Source of the DNA: Legionella nagasakiensis
Lineage (GTDB): Bacteria; Pseudomonadota; Gammaproteobacteria; Legionellales; Legionellaceae
Assembly (NCBI RefSeq): GCF_900639915.1
Contig: NZ_CAAAID010000001.1
Span: 228,091-292,090 of the forward strand
Reading direction: 5' to 3'
Length of the DNA stretch: 64,000 nt
Below the pieces are notes generated by a model. The model saw only the letters and a list, made by a program, of their open reading frames with translations. It was not told where the DNA came from and did no database searches. This document shows positions 26,201-33,030 of the stretch, in pieces (the stretch's first letter is position 1; every line of letters starts with the position of its first letter). The position numbers and the translations under genes were made by a program.

Positions 26201-26677
26201 GCTGGCTTAATCTTTGTTCCTGTGGAGCATGAAGGTAATACCTACGCTTCAGATGAGGAAGTCAGTGAAATAAATCTATTAGCTCAAGAATTAATTGGCA
26301 GGACATTTATAGAAAAGCTGGGAGAAACTCGTAAAATTAGTTGGAATGATATATTGTTTGTTGCTCCATATAATTATCAAGTTAATAAACTCAAGCAAGC
26401 TCTTGGTGAGCAGGCACGTGTTGGCAGCGTTGATAAATTCCAAGGGCAAGAGGCACCCATTGTATTTTTGAGTATGTGTACCAGCGATGCGAATGAATCA
26501 CCTAGAGGGATTGATTTTCTCTTCGATAAGCATCGAATTAACGTTGCCATTTCAAGAGCTCAAAGTTTAGCAATAGTAGTTGGCAATCCCCAGCTCTGTA
26601 CTATTACAGTAAATAGGGTTAAACAGCTCAAGTTGGTTAATTTATTTAATGCTCTTGTAAATCAATCAGAATCATAA
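23258..26677 (+). CDS. TM0106-type RecB nuclease / UPF1-like helicase fusion
   Basis: A 1139-residue fusion. Residues about 1-200 form a RecB-like PD-(D/E)XK domain (YEVWDAKLSHKAKPEFIIQL). About 240-300 is HhH-like. About 310-510 is a YprB-type RNase H-like exonuclease (VFFDIEGYPLEEGG; YSIKNVEHLY). The C-terminal half is a superfamily 1 helicase with Walker A IQGPPGAGKTHTAKHI, the DEAG box FIDEAGQVS, and the motif VDKFQGQEAP. Such proteins process DNA or RNA ends. It follows the DUF6119 gene by 26 nt, as the fifth gene of the operon. A role with the restriction system is inference. Confidence 0.88.
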   Translation: MQNINKKLCFSPTDLTLFMRSPFASWMNRFSLEFPDKAPKKDSDDELMGVLQNKGFQHEKAQEELFKFRELFVQKIEADTIGLKQQLTLEAMKNGTDVIAQGYLENQQFFGYADFLVKAPGESKFGDYHYEVWDAKLSHKAKPEFIIQLCCYAEMLEAIQGRRPDNIIIVLGNGKNEAFKVDDYFYYYLSLKESFLLSQEQFDYRNIPDPADSKEWGCWSSYAEKLLIERDHLFQIANITKSQIKKLNKAGIQTMQQLIDIKLNRIPGINSDVLERLKAQATIQKESIGKERPQYKIIAPAPNEKSGLALLPPHSPLDVFFDIEGYPLEEGGLEYLWGCTYFDEKGNRCFKDYWAHNEVQEKEAFKQFIEWVYARWQRDPMMHIYHFANYEIAACRKLMGRYGICEYELDQLLRNEVFVDLYKIVKGSLLLGEPRYSIKNVEHLYRDKRETEVGTGGDSVVFYEQWRDLHSRDEQGETWETSNILKNIRDYNIDDCNSTQELVAWLREQQKTNCILYLGKTEIVEPEPKEEITQCIELRDRLLTKARQRLSDDPEYAALTENLAWMLEFHRRELKPLFWRLFDRLGLSEEELFDDLDCLAFCKRTERAPFKPTPRAKNLAYEYQFDPMQEFKGAADYFYLLGLEDENGKNAKVKFCSEESSLENGIIVLQAREEPPTLITLIPDEYINPDPIPQAIYQIVSDYDNDRVGNCAILDFLRRSKPRIKNHCGGAIAPSHDPNIKLQQTIQAVRNLDYSYLTIQGPPGAGKTHTAKHIIADLIKTGAKIGIASNSHKAINHLLLKTKEYCFEQSINGIFACTRDTDSNLQAINISILKNSDLVNNIAASCVIGTTTWGFARDDMLDKLDYLFIDEAGQVSVANLVAMSRSAKNLVIMGDQMQLGQPSQGTHPGESGLSILDYLLHETPTIADDMGVFLGTTYRMHSAVNQFISKFIYDNNLEPHPDNDVRVVKVPDGYQGKLNKEAGLIFVPVEHEGNTYASDEEVSEINLLAQELIGRTFIEKLGETRKISWNDILFVAPYNYQVNKLKQALGEQARVGSVDKFQGQEAPIVFLSMCTSDANESPRGIDFLFDKHRINVAISRAQSLAIVVGNPQLCTITVNRVKQLKLVNLFNALVNQSES

Positions 26678-26689
26678 GCCCTAACCACG

Positions 26690-27178
26690 TCATCCTTCTA
26701 AAGAGGTTATACACCCATGCATTAATTTCTTTAAGTCATAATTTTTTTCCAATAACAAATACCTTGCTAGATCATGATCTCTATGTTCAGTCGCCATTAC
26801 AAATATATATTTTTTGTCATTGAATTTACTAACAATCGATACACCATTATAAAGCCCAAACGCGGCACGGCCAGACATGGTTCGTTTTTCATGCTTATTC
26901 ATAAAACTGGCTTGATTCCATGGGAGTATTGAAATGTTTGAATTTTCTACAATTCTTTTTAATGGATCATTTTCGATTAATTTTTCTTCATAATAGAAAT
27001 CCATCCAATCTTCATGGGTGCAGAATCGGTAGGATTTGCTTTTTGAAGTTTGATCTGAGACTAGATAATAGAAATAATCACACCCCAAGGCATTTAGTGG
27101 TCGTAATTGTTTGTTGAAAAGAAGTTCTTGTTTTTCATCGAAGGGAAGGAAAATCCTTTTGTGTACATCATGTATCAT
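26690..27178 (-). CDS. Orphan LuxR-type autoinducer-binding-like domain protein
   Basis: A 162-residue protein resembling the N-terminal sensing domain of LuxR regulators (CDYFYYLVSDQ; W..FYYEEKLIENDPLK; ILPWNQ; FGLYNGVSIVSKF), but with no C-terminal helix-turn-helix. It could be a truncated regulator or a sensor working by protein contact. It is convergent with the nuclease-helicase gene (12 nt) and divergent from an MFS carrier gene (73 nt), whose expression it may affect. The family match is by pattern only and the ligand is unknown. Confidence 0.55.
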   Translation of the reverse strand: MIHDVHKRIFLPFDEKQELLFNKQLRPLNALGCDYFYYLVSDQTSKSKSYRFCTHEDWMDFYYEEKLIENDPLKRIVENSNISILPWNQASFMNKHEKRTMSGRAAFGLYNGVSIVSKFNDKKYIFVMATEHRDHDLARYLLLEKNYDLKKLMHGCITSLEG

Positions 27179-27251
27179 AACAAATCCTTAGAGCTACAGC
27201 TTAAATCTATTTAATGCTAAAATAATGTACGACACAATGAAGTGAATGTAA

Positions 27252-28454
27252 ATGACAAATCTGGCTAGGATATCCGTTTTTATCAGTACCGCTATTGAAG
27301 TTTTTGATTTAAGTATCTTTGCTTTTCTTATTCCAGTTTTATCTTTCGTATTTTTCTCATCCCATTCACAAAATTCAGCGATAAATTTTACCATTTTGGC
27401 TTATGTAGTAAGCTATGCAGTGAAACCCTTTTCTGGAATGGTTTTTGGGTATCTGTCCGATAGTTATGGTCGTAAGCAGGTACTGTCAGTTACTACTTTG
27501 TTGATGACCGTTTCCACAGCGGTTATTGGTTTATTGCCCACCAGCTTACCTGACATCGATTTATGGGTAGTGTTATTTAGTTGCCGGATTATTCAGGGGC
27601 TATCAATATCAGGAGAGTTTTCTAATGGTTTAATATTGGCTGTTGAACAAGGGAAAGATCGCCCGGCATTTTCTGGCAGTATGGCATTTATGGGTGGAAT
27701 TCTTGGATTGTTGCTGGCAAATTTATCGGTTTTTATATTACTAAACCTTTTACCTTATGAGCAGATGATTCAATATGGCTGGCGTATACCATTTTTAATT
27801 AGTGCTATTATTTGGTTGGCACTCTACCAGATTAGAAGGTTTATTAATGAGCCATTTGCGCAGAGGATGAATGATACTAAACATTTTTCATCTTTGGTAA
27901 AAAAATATAGAAAGGAGCTGGTTATTTGTTTTGTAGCTGCAAGTTTATCTGCTTCTGCTTTCTATATGACCTTTGTTTATATGCCAACTCTTTTATCTTC
28001 AGTGATTCAAAATCAGACTCACCATAAATCTGTATGGGTGACGTTGATTGCTTTGTCAGTTTATTTCATCTGTTTGCCCCTGTTTGGTTCTTTGGCCGAT
28101 CGGGTAGGTATTACTAAGCAAATTACTGCTGCTTCAGCATTGTACCTTTTATTTTCCTATGTCTGTTTTGACTATATTAGCCATTTTAACTATGTCGTTA
28201 TATTTTGTAGTTTGATATTACTGGCTTTGATTCAATCATTATATAATTCGGCTTTGCCTGCATTTATGGTTTCTTTGTTTCCCGCCATTCATCGAGGTAA
28301 GGCTTTAGCAATATCTTATAATACCAGCCTATCAATTTTTGGTGGTTTAATGCCCTATGTTATATTAAGCCATAAAAGTTTTATGAATCCGGGAATTGTT
28401 ATTAGTATTTGTGCGATATTAACATTGGTTGTATTACGTTTTGTGAGGGAGTAA
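27252..28454 (+). CDS. MFS transporter, metabolite:H+ symporter type
   Basis: A 400-residue polytopic protein with about 12 membrane helices. The loop motif GYLSDSYGRKQVL (about 74) and RIIQGLSISGEFSNGLIL (about 117) are typical of the ProP/metabolite-proton symporter branch. The substrate cannot be told. It is transcribed away from the orphan sensor gene, and its stop lies 2 nt before the DUF4286 gene, so those two are cotranscribed. Confidence 0.85.
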   Translation: MTNLARISVFISTAIEVFDLSIFAFLIPVLSFVFFSSHSQNSAINFTILAYVVSYAVKPFSGMVFGYLSDSYGRKQVLSVTTLLMTVSTAVIGLLPTSLPDIDLWVVLFSCRIIQGLSISGEFSNGLILAVEQGKDRPAFSGSMAFMGGILGLLLANLSVFILLNLLPYEQMIQYGWRIPFLISAIIWLALYQIRRFINEPFAQRMNDTKHFSSLVKKYRKELVICFVAASLSASAFYMTFVYMPTLLSSVIQNQTHHKSVWVTLIALSVYFICLPLFGSLADRVGITKQITAASALYLLFSYVCFDYISHFNYVVIFCSLILLALIQSLYNSALPAFMVSLFPAIHRGKALAISYNTSLSIFGGLMPYVILSHKSFMNPGIVISICAILTLVVLRFVRE

Positions 28455-28456
28455 AC

Positions 28457-28801
28457 ATGGTTGTATATGAAGTGAATCTATCTATTGATAATGAAATATA
28501 TAGAGATTATAAGGATTGGTTAGACGAGCATATTCTTGAAATGCTTAAATTTCCCGGTTTTTTGAATGCTACAGTGATGCACCAATCAATGGATGGTGAT
28601 AGCTCAGATAATCAAAAACATTTAACTGTTCAATATCAACTTGAAAGTGCCGAGGATTTGCAAAATTATTTTGAGGAACACGCGCCAAAAATGAGAGGGG
28701 ATGGGATGAATCGATTTAAGGGGAGATTTACAGCCACTCGCCGAACTTTTGAAGTTGAAGCTGTTATCACTGCTGTTAATGAATACGTAAATCGCGTATA
28801 A
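28457..28801 (+). CDS. DUF4286 family protein
   Basis: A 114-residue protein of the DUF4286 (dimeric alpha/beta barrel-like) family: VVYEVNLSIDNEIYRDYKDW, then FPGFLNATVMHQ, and YFEEHAPKMRGDG. The function of this family is not known. The ATG at 28457 has GAGGGAG upstream and lies 2 nt after the MFS stop, so both proteins probably serve one process. Confidence 0.8.
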   Translation: MVVYEVNLSIDNEIYRDYKDWLDEHILEMLKFPGFLNATVMHQSMDGDSSDNQKHLTVQYQLESAEDLQNYFEEHAPKMRGDGMNRFKGRFTATRRTFEVEAVITAVNEYVNRV

Positions 28802-28806
28802 ATTTA

Positions 28807-28868
28807 TTGATAAATACTTATATTTGGTATATATTGGTGTTGTTTTATGATGTTACACCAAAATATAC
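28807..28868 (+). promoter_or_regulatory. Promoter with overlapping 14-bp inverted-repeat operator
   Basis: TTGATA (28807-28812), 17 bp and TATATT (28830-28835) form a good sigma-70 promoter. A 14-bp inverted repeat (28827-28840 and 28855-28868, 13 of 14 matching, core TTGGTGT/ACACCAA) covers the -10 box and ends right before the GGAGG of the next gene. A protein bound here would block transcription, so control by the AlpA-like product itself is likely. Binding is inferred. Confidence 0.7.
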
Positions 28869-28881
28869 GGAGGTATTTATT

Positions 28882-29079
28882 GTGGAGAAGAGAGTCTTTA
28901 AAGAAGCTGAAGCTGCTAATTATATATGCATGAGCCGTTCTTTTCTTTCTCAAGACAGGGTAAATGGAACCTTAGCAAATAGAACTCCAGGCCCTAAATA
29001 TATTAAAATCGGACGATCAATACGCTATTTGAAGGATGACCTTGATTCATGGCTGGAACAGCACAGAAAGTGTGGTTAG
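28882..29079 (+). CDS. AlpA-like small DNA-binding regulator / excisionase
   Basis: A 65-residue protein with the MerR-like HTH of AlpA/excisionase proteins: KEAEAANYICMSRSFL, then GPKYIKIGRSIRYLKDDLDSW. The GTG start at 28882 has GGAGG 8 nt upstream; longer upstream frames cross the promoter and operator. Proteins of this type control integrase genes or bend att DNA during excision. Position about 0.9 kb from the tRNA end of the element supports that role, although no integrase is next to it. Confidence 0.8.
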   Translation: MEKRVFKEAEAANYICMSRSFLSQDRVNGTLANRTPGPKYIKIGRSIRYLKDDLDSWLEQHRKCG

Positions 29080-29141
29080 TGCCGATAAAGTATCTACTGA
29101 TTGAGTTAGCGCAATAATGCTTTTGCGCTAACCCATACAAT

Positions 29142-29864
29142 TTATTCGATTGTTATATTTTTAAATTGCTTAGGTAAATGTTCTTTTAATAGAGCATCTA
29201 TCTTACGTGCATAAGGCTCATATGCTGAAGGGCGTCTAGGATAAATTCTATCATTGACCCAGTGTTGTTCAGGCCAGTTATCCGTAGTTAATATACATTC
29301 TTTAGCAAAATCTTTTATATTAAATTTTTCTTCAATTTTAATGCAACCTCTAATAAAAATATCGACATATGATTGTGTAATGGGAAACTCACGGCTAGGT
29401 TGATCATTCTGTGTTGATTTTGGATAGTAAATCCATACCTGTTTTTTTTCAGGAATATTTTTTGTATATATTTTAATTTGTTCGGCGCGTAACTCTTTCC
29501 TACAATAAACAGTTTCTCTAGTGTCATATAGCTCTATTTCTTTGGGATCACTGATTCTATAAATTACGCCGTTAAATGTCCCTTTTTTGTTTTCATTTAA
29601 AGACAAAAAAGTTGCATTGAATCCTGGCAAATTACCGTGTGCACACCAACTTCTTTTAAAGCCTTTAATTAAAACAGGAATGTTTTCATAAGCTATTGAG
29701 TCTGTAGTCTTTTTAGATTGCTCATCAATCAAACTTCCATAACCAGCAATATATTGGGGTAATCTTGGGTTTATTTTGGGATGGCATGTATCTGAGGCTG
29801 CTTTTATCTGAGGGGAAACTATCAACATTAAGCTAATGTAAATTGATTTTAATATCTTACACAT
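29142..29864 (-). CDS. Secreted gamma-glutamylcyclotransferase-fold protein
   Basis: A 240-residue protein with a signal peptide (residues 1-22, ending at IKA). A GGCT-like fold follows: YIAGYGSLIDEQS (about 37-49), SWCAHGNLPGFNATFL, and FNGVIYRISDPKEIELYDTRE. The family's glycine-rich YGSL loop is present. Export to the periplasm or beyond is unusual for enzymes of glutathione breakdown, so the substrate is uncertain. It is the last gene before tRNA-Pro and lies on the element side. Confidence 0.7.
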   Translation of the reverse strand: MCKILKSIYISLMLIVSPQIKAASDTCHPKINPRLPQYIAGYGSLIDEQSKKTTDSIAYENIPVLIKGFKRSWCAHGNLPGFNATFLSLNENKKGTFNGVIYRISDPKEIELYDTRETVYCRKELRAEQIKIYTKNIPEKKQVWIYYPKSTQNDQPSREFPITQSYVDIFIRGCIKIEEKFNIKDFAKECILTTDNWPEQHWVNDRIYPRRPSAYEPYARKIDALLKEHLPKQFKNITIE

Positions 29865-29897
29865 GATTCCAGATATATTCTTTTTTCAATAAAACAC

Positions 29898-29934
29898 ATT
29901 CAATTTGCACCCTGTGTGCACCCTGTAATTGAAT
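29898..29934. repeat. Nested repeats at the element end: candidate recombinase arm sites
   Basis: Two direct copies of TGCACCCTGT (29906-29915 and 29917-29926) sit between an 8-bp inverted repeat ATTCAATT (29898-29905) / AATTGAAT (29927-29934). The array lies about 40 bp from the tRNA 3' end. This is the usual place for integrase or excisionase arm sites of tRNA-integrated elements. Binding is inferred; there is no gene here. Confidence 0.5.
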
Positions 29935-29972
29935 TTTGGTTTTGTAAAAATGCTTATAATCCTTTATTTATA

Positions 29973-30049
29973 TGGTCGGAGTGACAGGAATTGAACCTGC
30001 GACCCCTGCCTCCCGAAGGCAGTGCTCTACCAGGCTGAGCTACACTCCG
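29973..30049 (-). tRNA. tRNA-Pro (anticodon CGG)
   Basis: A 77-nt cloverleaf. The acceptor stem CGGAGTG/CACTCCG pairs fully, discriminator A and CCA are encoded, the anticodon arm is CTGCC-TTCGGGA-GGCAG with CGG at 34-36, and the T arm has GGTTCAATTCC. Its 3' end faces the conjugative element, and it is the probable attachment site. I recall Legionella Trb/Tra islands at tRNA-Pro. The matching repeat at the far end lies outside the window. Confidence 0.97.
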
Positions 30050-30063
30050 TTTTAAATCTGATC

Positions 30064-31032
30064 TTAATGATCGCGTTGAATGGCATATCGGGCGAGATCG
30101 GCAAGGGCTTCTTTATACACCGAATCTGGGATCACTTGCAAGGCAGAGAGTGCTTTATCTACTTCTGCTGCCGCAACACGGCGAGTGTAGTCTATGGCAC
30201 CAGTTGCTTCAATAGCTTCCAATATTTCGGGTAAATATTGCAGTGTGCCTTGTTTTAAACTTTCCTTAATTTTATCCTGTCTGTTGGTTTTGTCATGCTT
30301 TAGGACATGAATCAAAGGTAACGTGGCTTTACCGTCGGCCAGATCGTCACCGATGTTTTTTCCCAGTGTTTTTACATCTGCACAATAATCCAAGGCATCA
30401 TCGATCAATTGGAAAGCATTCCCCAAATGAAGGCCATAAGTATACAACCCATTATATATTTCCTCATTTGAATGGCTAATGAGTGCACCAAGTGAGGCGG
30501 ACGCTGCAAACAGCAGTGATGTTTTGGAGCGAATGATATCAAAGTATTCTTCTATGGTGAGTGTGTGATTGTGTCGGTTCGCCAATTGTTTGATTTCGCC
30601 ACAGCTGATTTGATGGGAGATATCGGTCAATAAACGCATGATATTCAGATCACCAACACTGATCATCAGCTGCATGTATTGGATAAACAAATAGTCGCCG
30701 ACTAAAATACTGGCCTTACTGCCCCATATTTCATTAGCGGTCTCCTGGCCTCGTCGTAGTGTGGACTCATCAATGACATCATCATGTAATAGTGTTGCCG
30801 TATGAAAAAATTCGATCATTGCGGCAAGATTGATGTGATCTCGGCCTTGATACCCACAAGCGTGAGCGGCCAGAAGGACCAGCAACGGTCTTAATCGTTT
30901 GCCCCCACTTTGCACAATATGGTGAGTTAAGTTATCAATTAAAGAAATTTCAGACTGAATTTTTTTAATGATTAAGGCATTGACCTCATCAAAGTCTTCA
31001 GTCACCAGCATGCGCAAACGGCGAATCGCCAT
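30064..31032 (-). CDS. ispB: Octaprenyl diphosphate synthase
   Basis: A 322-residue trans-polyprenyl synthase that makes the isoprenoid chain of ubiquinone from FPP and IPP. It has the GGKRLRPLLVLLAA substrate motif (about 43-56), first Asp-rich motif LLHDDVIDES (about 83) and second motif QLIDDALDY (about 212). Length and motifs match bacterial IspB. It is read in the same direction as tRNA-Pro, just upstream of it, and is the first chromosomal protein gene beyond the element. Confidence 0.93.
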   Translation of the reverse strand: MAIRRLRMLVTEDFDEVNALIIKKIQSEISLIDNLTHHIVQSGGKRLRPLLVLLAAHACGYQGRDHINLAAMIEFFHTATLLHDDVIDESTLRRGQETANEIWGSKASILVGDYLFIQYMQLMISVGDLNIMRLLTDISHQISCGEIKQLANRHNHTLTIEEYFDIIRSKTSLLFAASASLGALISHSNEEIYNGLYTYGLHLGNAFQLIDDALDYCADVKTLGKNIGDDLADGKATLPLIHVLKHDKTNRQDKIKESLKQGTLQYLPEILEAIEATGAIDYTRRVAAAEVDKALSALQVIPDSVYKEALADLARYAIQRDH

Positions 31033-31228
31033 TGGTATTTCCTAAAGTAAACAATGCAAGAATCCTAAGCGTCGTCTACTTCAATGTCAAGATTGCTTTC
31101 CTAGATAATGGGCAAAATCATACTTTGATTGCATTTGGTGTCGTTCGCATGGGCGGACATCCGTGTTCACATTTAACTTAGGGCCAGATATTAGCGTGGC
31201 ATTTTTATTGGTAATCTATAAAGGTTAT

Positions 31229-31236
31229 GTATTTCC
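31229..31236 (+). repeat. 8-bp target-site duplication, left
   Basis: GTATTTCC directly abuts the left inverted end of the IS66-type element (starting GTAA at 31237). The same 8 bases follow the right end at 32796. An 8-bp duplication is the known hallmark of IS66-family insertion. Confidence 0.85.
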
Positions 31237-31297
31237 GTAACTCCCCACCCCGTTATCCCGAGCGTAGCGAGGGATCTCCTGTCGGGTGGTACAATTT

Positions 31298-31588
31298 TTA
31301 AAGAATCGATTGATATAAATCGTTCCACTCTGGGTTGAATGCATTAATCAAATCATGCTTCTTTTTTCGTGACCAACCCTTGATTTGTTTTTCTCGTTCA
31401 AGAGCAACAACGATACTTCCACAGGCTTCATAGTAAACAAGTCTATCCACGTTGTATTTTTTGGTGAATCCAGCTACCAGTTTGTTTTTGTGTTCATAGA
31501 CACGACGTATCAAATCATTGGTAACGCCAGTATACAAAACATTATTGTGCTTGTTAGCCAAAAGGTAAACGTATGATTCCGTTTGCAT
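31298..31588 (-). CDS. GIY-YIG nuclease family protein (UPF0213 type)
   Basis: A 96-residue stand-alone GIY-YIG domain. YVYLLANKHNNVLYTGVTND carries the variant motif (VYLL / LYTGVT), followed by catalytic Arg in LIRRVYEHK and Glu in YYEACGSIVVALEREKQIK. The frame is intact and full length. Such small proteins may nick DNA, but the role of this branch is not established. It lies downstream of tnpC inside the IS66 element, so it is a passenger, or perhaps the part under selection. Confidence 0.85.
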   Translation of the reverse strand: MQTESYVYLLANKHNNVLYTGVTNDLIRRVYEHKNKLVAGFTKKYNVDRLVYYEACGSIVVALEREKQIKGWSRKKKHDLINAFNPEWNDLYQSIL

Positions 31589-31623
31589 GTTTTTATTCCC
31601 TGTTCGATTGGACTTTATGTTGT

Positions 31624-32666
31624 CTAGCTTCCTGACAACAGGGGAATCGTACCAGAAAAGATAGACTCGATGGAATTGATAATACTCAATTCCTGCTTTC
31701 GCAGCGTACTAATAAATCCTCTGATGCGGGCAAAGTATTCAGCACCCATCGACGTTCTAAATCCACCAGATATTTTCTGTTTGCATTTGACCATGCGTAG
31801 GTCGCGTTCAGCATCGTTATTTGTAAAGGGTACTCTTGGATCATACAAAAAGCGCAAGACTTCTTCACGGTGATTGCTTAAACGAAGAAGTCTTGCGCTT
31901 TGATGACACATGGTAATAAGTGCAGTCAGATGTCGATAGCGTATGCATCCATTGTGTTTTTCCACTCACACGAAAACCTGTTTCATCCAAATTTTTCACG
32001 GGCGCTTCTTTAGCAAATGTCAAGACCTGCGTTTCAAAAGCTTCCAATTGCTCATAAGCCATTTTGTTAAATGTAGCAATAGAAGCTGTCGCTATAGGGA
32101 GGTTATACATATCCATAAACAACTGCTGCATTCGGTCTTCCAATATCAGGTGCTGATTTTGATAGTACACAACTTAAGAACGGACTCTGTTGCCATATTG
32201 GGTATACGCTTTTACCTCTGGGGGAAAAGAAGCGGACTTGCTTTTGACAGCAAGTGCAAAACTTCATTTCCGCGCGATGCTCTGTCACTTCAACTTGCAC
32301 AGCTGGCAAATCAAAAACTTGTCGTTTGACAATGCCTTTGGCGACTTCTTGCACCAAAGATCGACCACAGTCAGGGCATTGCTCTAACTCATGTGTAACA
32401 ACATGATTCGGATGGACTACCTGTTTGAGTGTTGTGCCTCGATGGCCTTTTTGACCGCCACTTGGGTGTTTGCCTTGCTCCCTCAACGAGCTCGTACGAG
32501 AAGGTTTCTTTAGCCCATCACTTGATGGCGGTTTTGAGCTGTTGCTGCTGTCCTTATTCAGGCGCTTCTTCAACTCTGCTATCTCGGCTGCTTGTTGTGC
32601 CACTATCTTCTCCAGTTCCGCAATCTTGGCTAATAGCGTGCTAATCATTTGTGCGTAATCTTTCAT
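31624..32666 (-). pseudogene. tnpC: Broken IS66 transposase tnpC
   Basis: Three pieces of IS66 TnpC lie in order. The N-terminal part (leucine-zipper-like MISTLLAKIAELEKIV, then SSNSSKPPSSDG and Cys pairs CPDCG / CTCC) is followed by a frameshift near 32220 and a TAA at 32174-32176. The next piece has NLDETGF (first catalytic Asp). The last piece has PFTNNDAERDLRM (catalytic Glu). The stretch that should hold the second Asp is missing, a deletion of roughly 100 or more codons. No active transposase can be made. Confidence 0.9.
31849..31901. repeat. 18-bp perfect inverted repeat inside tnpC remnant
   Basis: Arms 31849-31866 and 31884-31901 are perfect reverse complements (AAAGCGCAAGACTTCTTC and its complement) with a 17-nt loop. 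It lies beside the internal deletion of tnpC. The right arm in minus-strand reading precedes the conserved REEVLRFL codons of the left arm. It may have formed by template switching. Confidence 0.75.
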
Positions 32667-32795
32667 GCAGCTATTTGATCATAACCACATCATTTTTCAA
32701 GTGTTTTTCATTATTTTTATTTTATACGTGCCACTCAGCAGAAGATCCCTCACCCTCGCTGCGCTCGGGTTCAGGATGACGGGGTTGGGAGTTAC

Positions 32796-32803
32796 GTATT
32801 TCC
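32796..32803 (+). repeat. 8-bp target-site duplication, right
   Basis: GTATTTCC follows directly after the right inverted end of the IS66-type element and matches 31229-31236 exactly. The space from here to 33030 (227 bp) holds no gene; its only clear signal is the promoter at 32976. Confidence 0.85.
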
Positions 32804-32975
32804 TATGAATTGAAAAATAAATGATCATGAAATTTAATAAGGATTATTTGTTTTATTCATAAGAAAACTACCTAACTTCCGTGAAAATAATGATGTTTTT
32901 TTGATGTTTTTTATGAGGTCATTTCAAATCGATCTTGGCCGATGAAAGGAATTAATTTTATTCACTAAAAATAGG

Positions 32976-33005
32976 TTGACGTTTTGCAGGATATTTCTTA
33001 ATAAT
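32976..33005 (+). promoter_or_regulatory. Sigma-70 promoter of the ankyrin-like gene
   Basis: TTGACG (32976-32981), a 17-bp spacer and TAATAA (32999-33004) give a strong promoter match, about 30 bp before the likely start codons. The run CTTAATAAT at 32997-33005 also resembles a PmrA box but coincides with the -10 region, so I read it as the promoter. Confidence 0.65.
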
Positions 33006-33030
33006 GGAATTATCATGGGCCGAATAGTGA

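Larger units (their letters stand above)
31237..32795 (-). mobile_element. IS66-family element with GIY-YIG passenger (tnpC decayed)
   Basis: A 1559-bp unit with 22-bp terminal inverted repeats that differ at two positions. Both begin GTAACTCCC, and GTAA is the IS66-family tip. It is bounded by 8-bp direct repeats GTATTTCC. Inside, on the minus strand, are a broken tnpC and an intact GIY-YIG gene; tnpA and tnpB are absent, as in the tnpC-only IS66 subgroup. The subterminal sequence GAGCGTAGCGAGGGATCT (left) and its relative near 32750-32770 (right) resemble a dispersed repeat common in many bacterial genomes. The element cannot move by itself. Confidence 0.85.

Noticed and set aside
31624-32666. 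Three separate small genes in the IS66 region
   Set aside because: The pieces are consecutive parts of one TnpC, split by a frameshift, a stop and a deletion.
32997-33005. CTTAATAAT as a PmrA box upstream of the ankyrin-like gene
   Set aside because: It overlaps the -10 position of a well-spaced TTGACG promoter, whereas PmrA boxes normally lie near -35; AT-rich chance matches are common.
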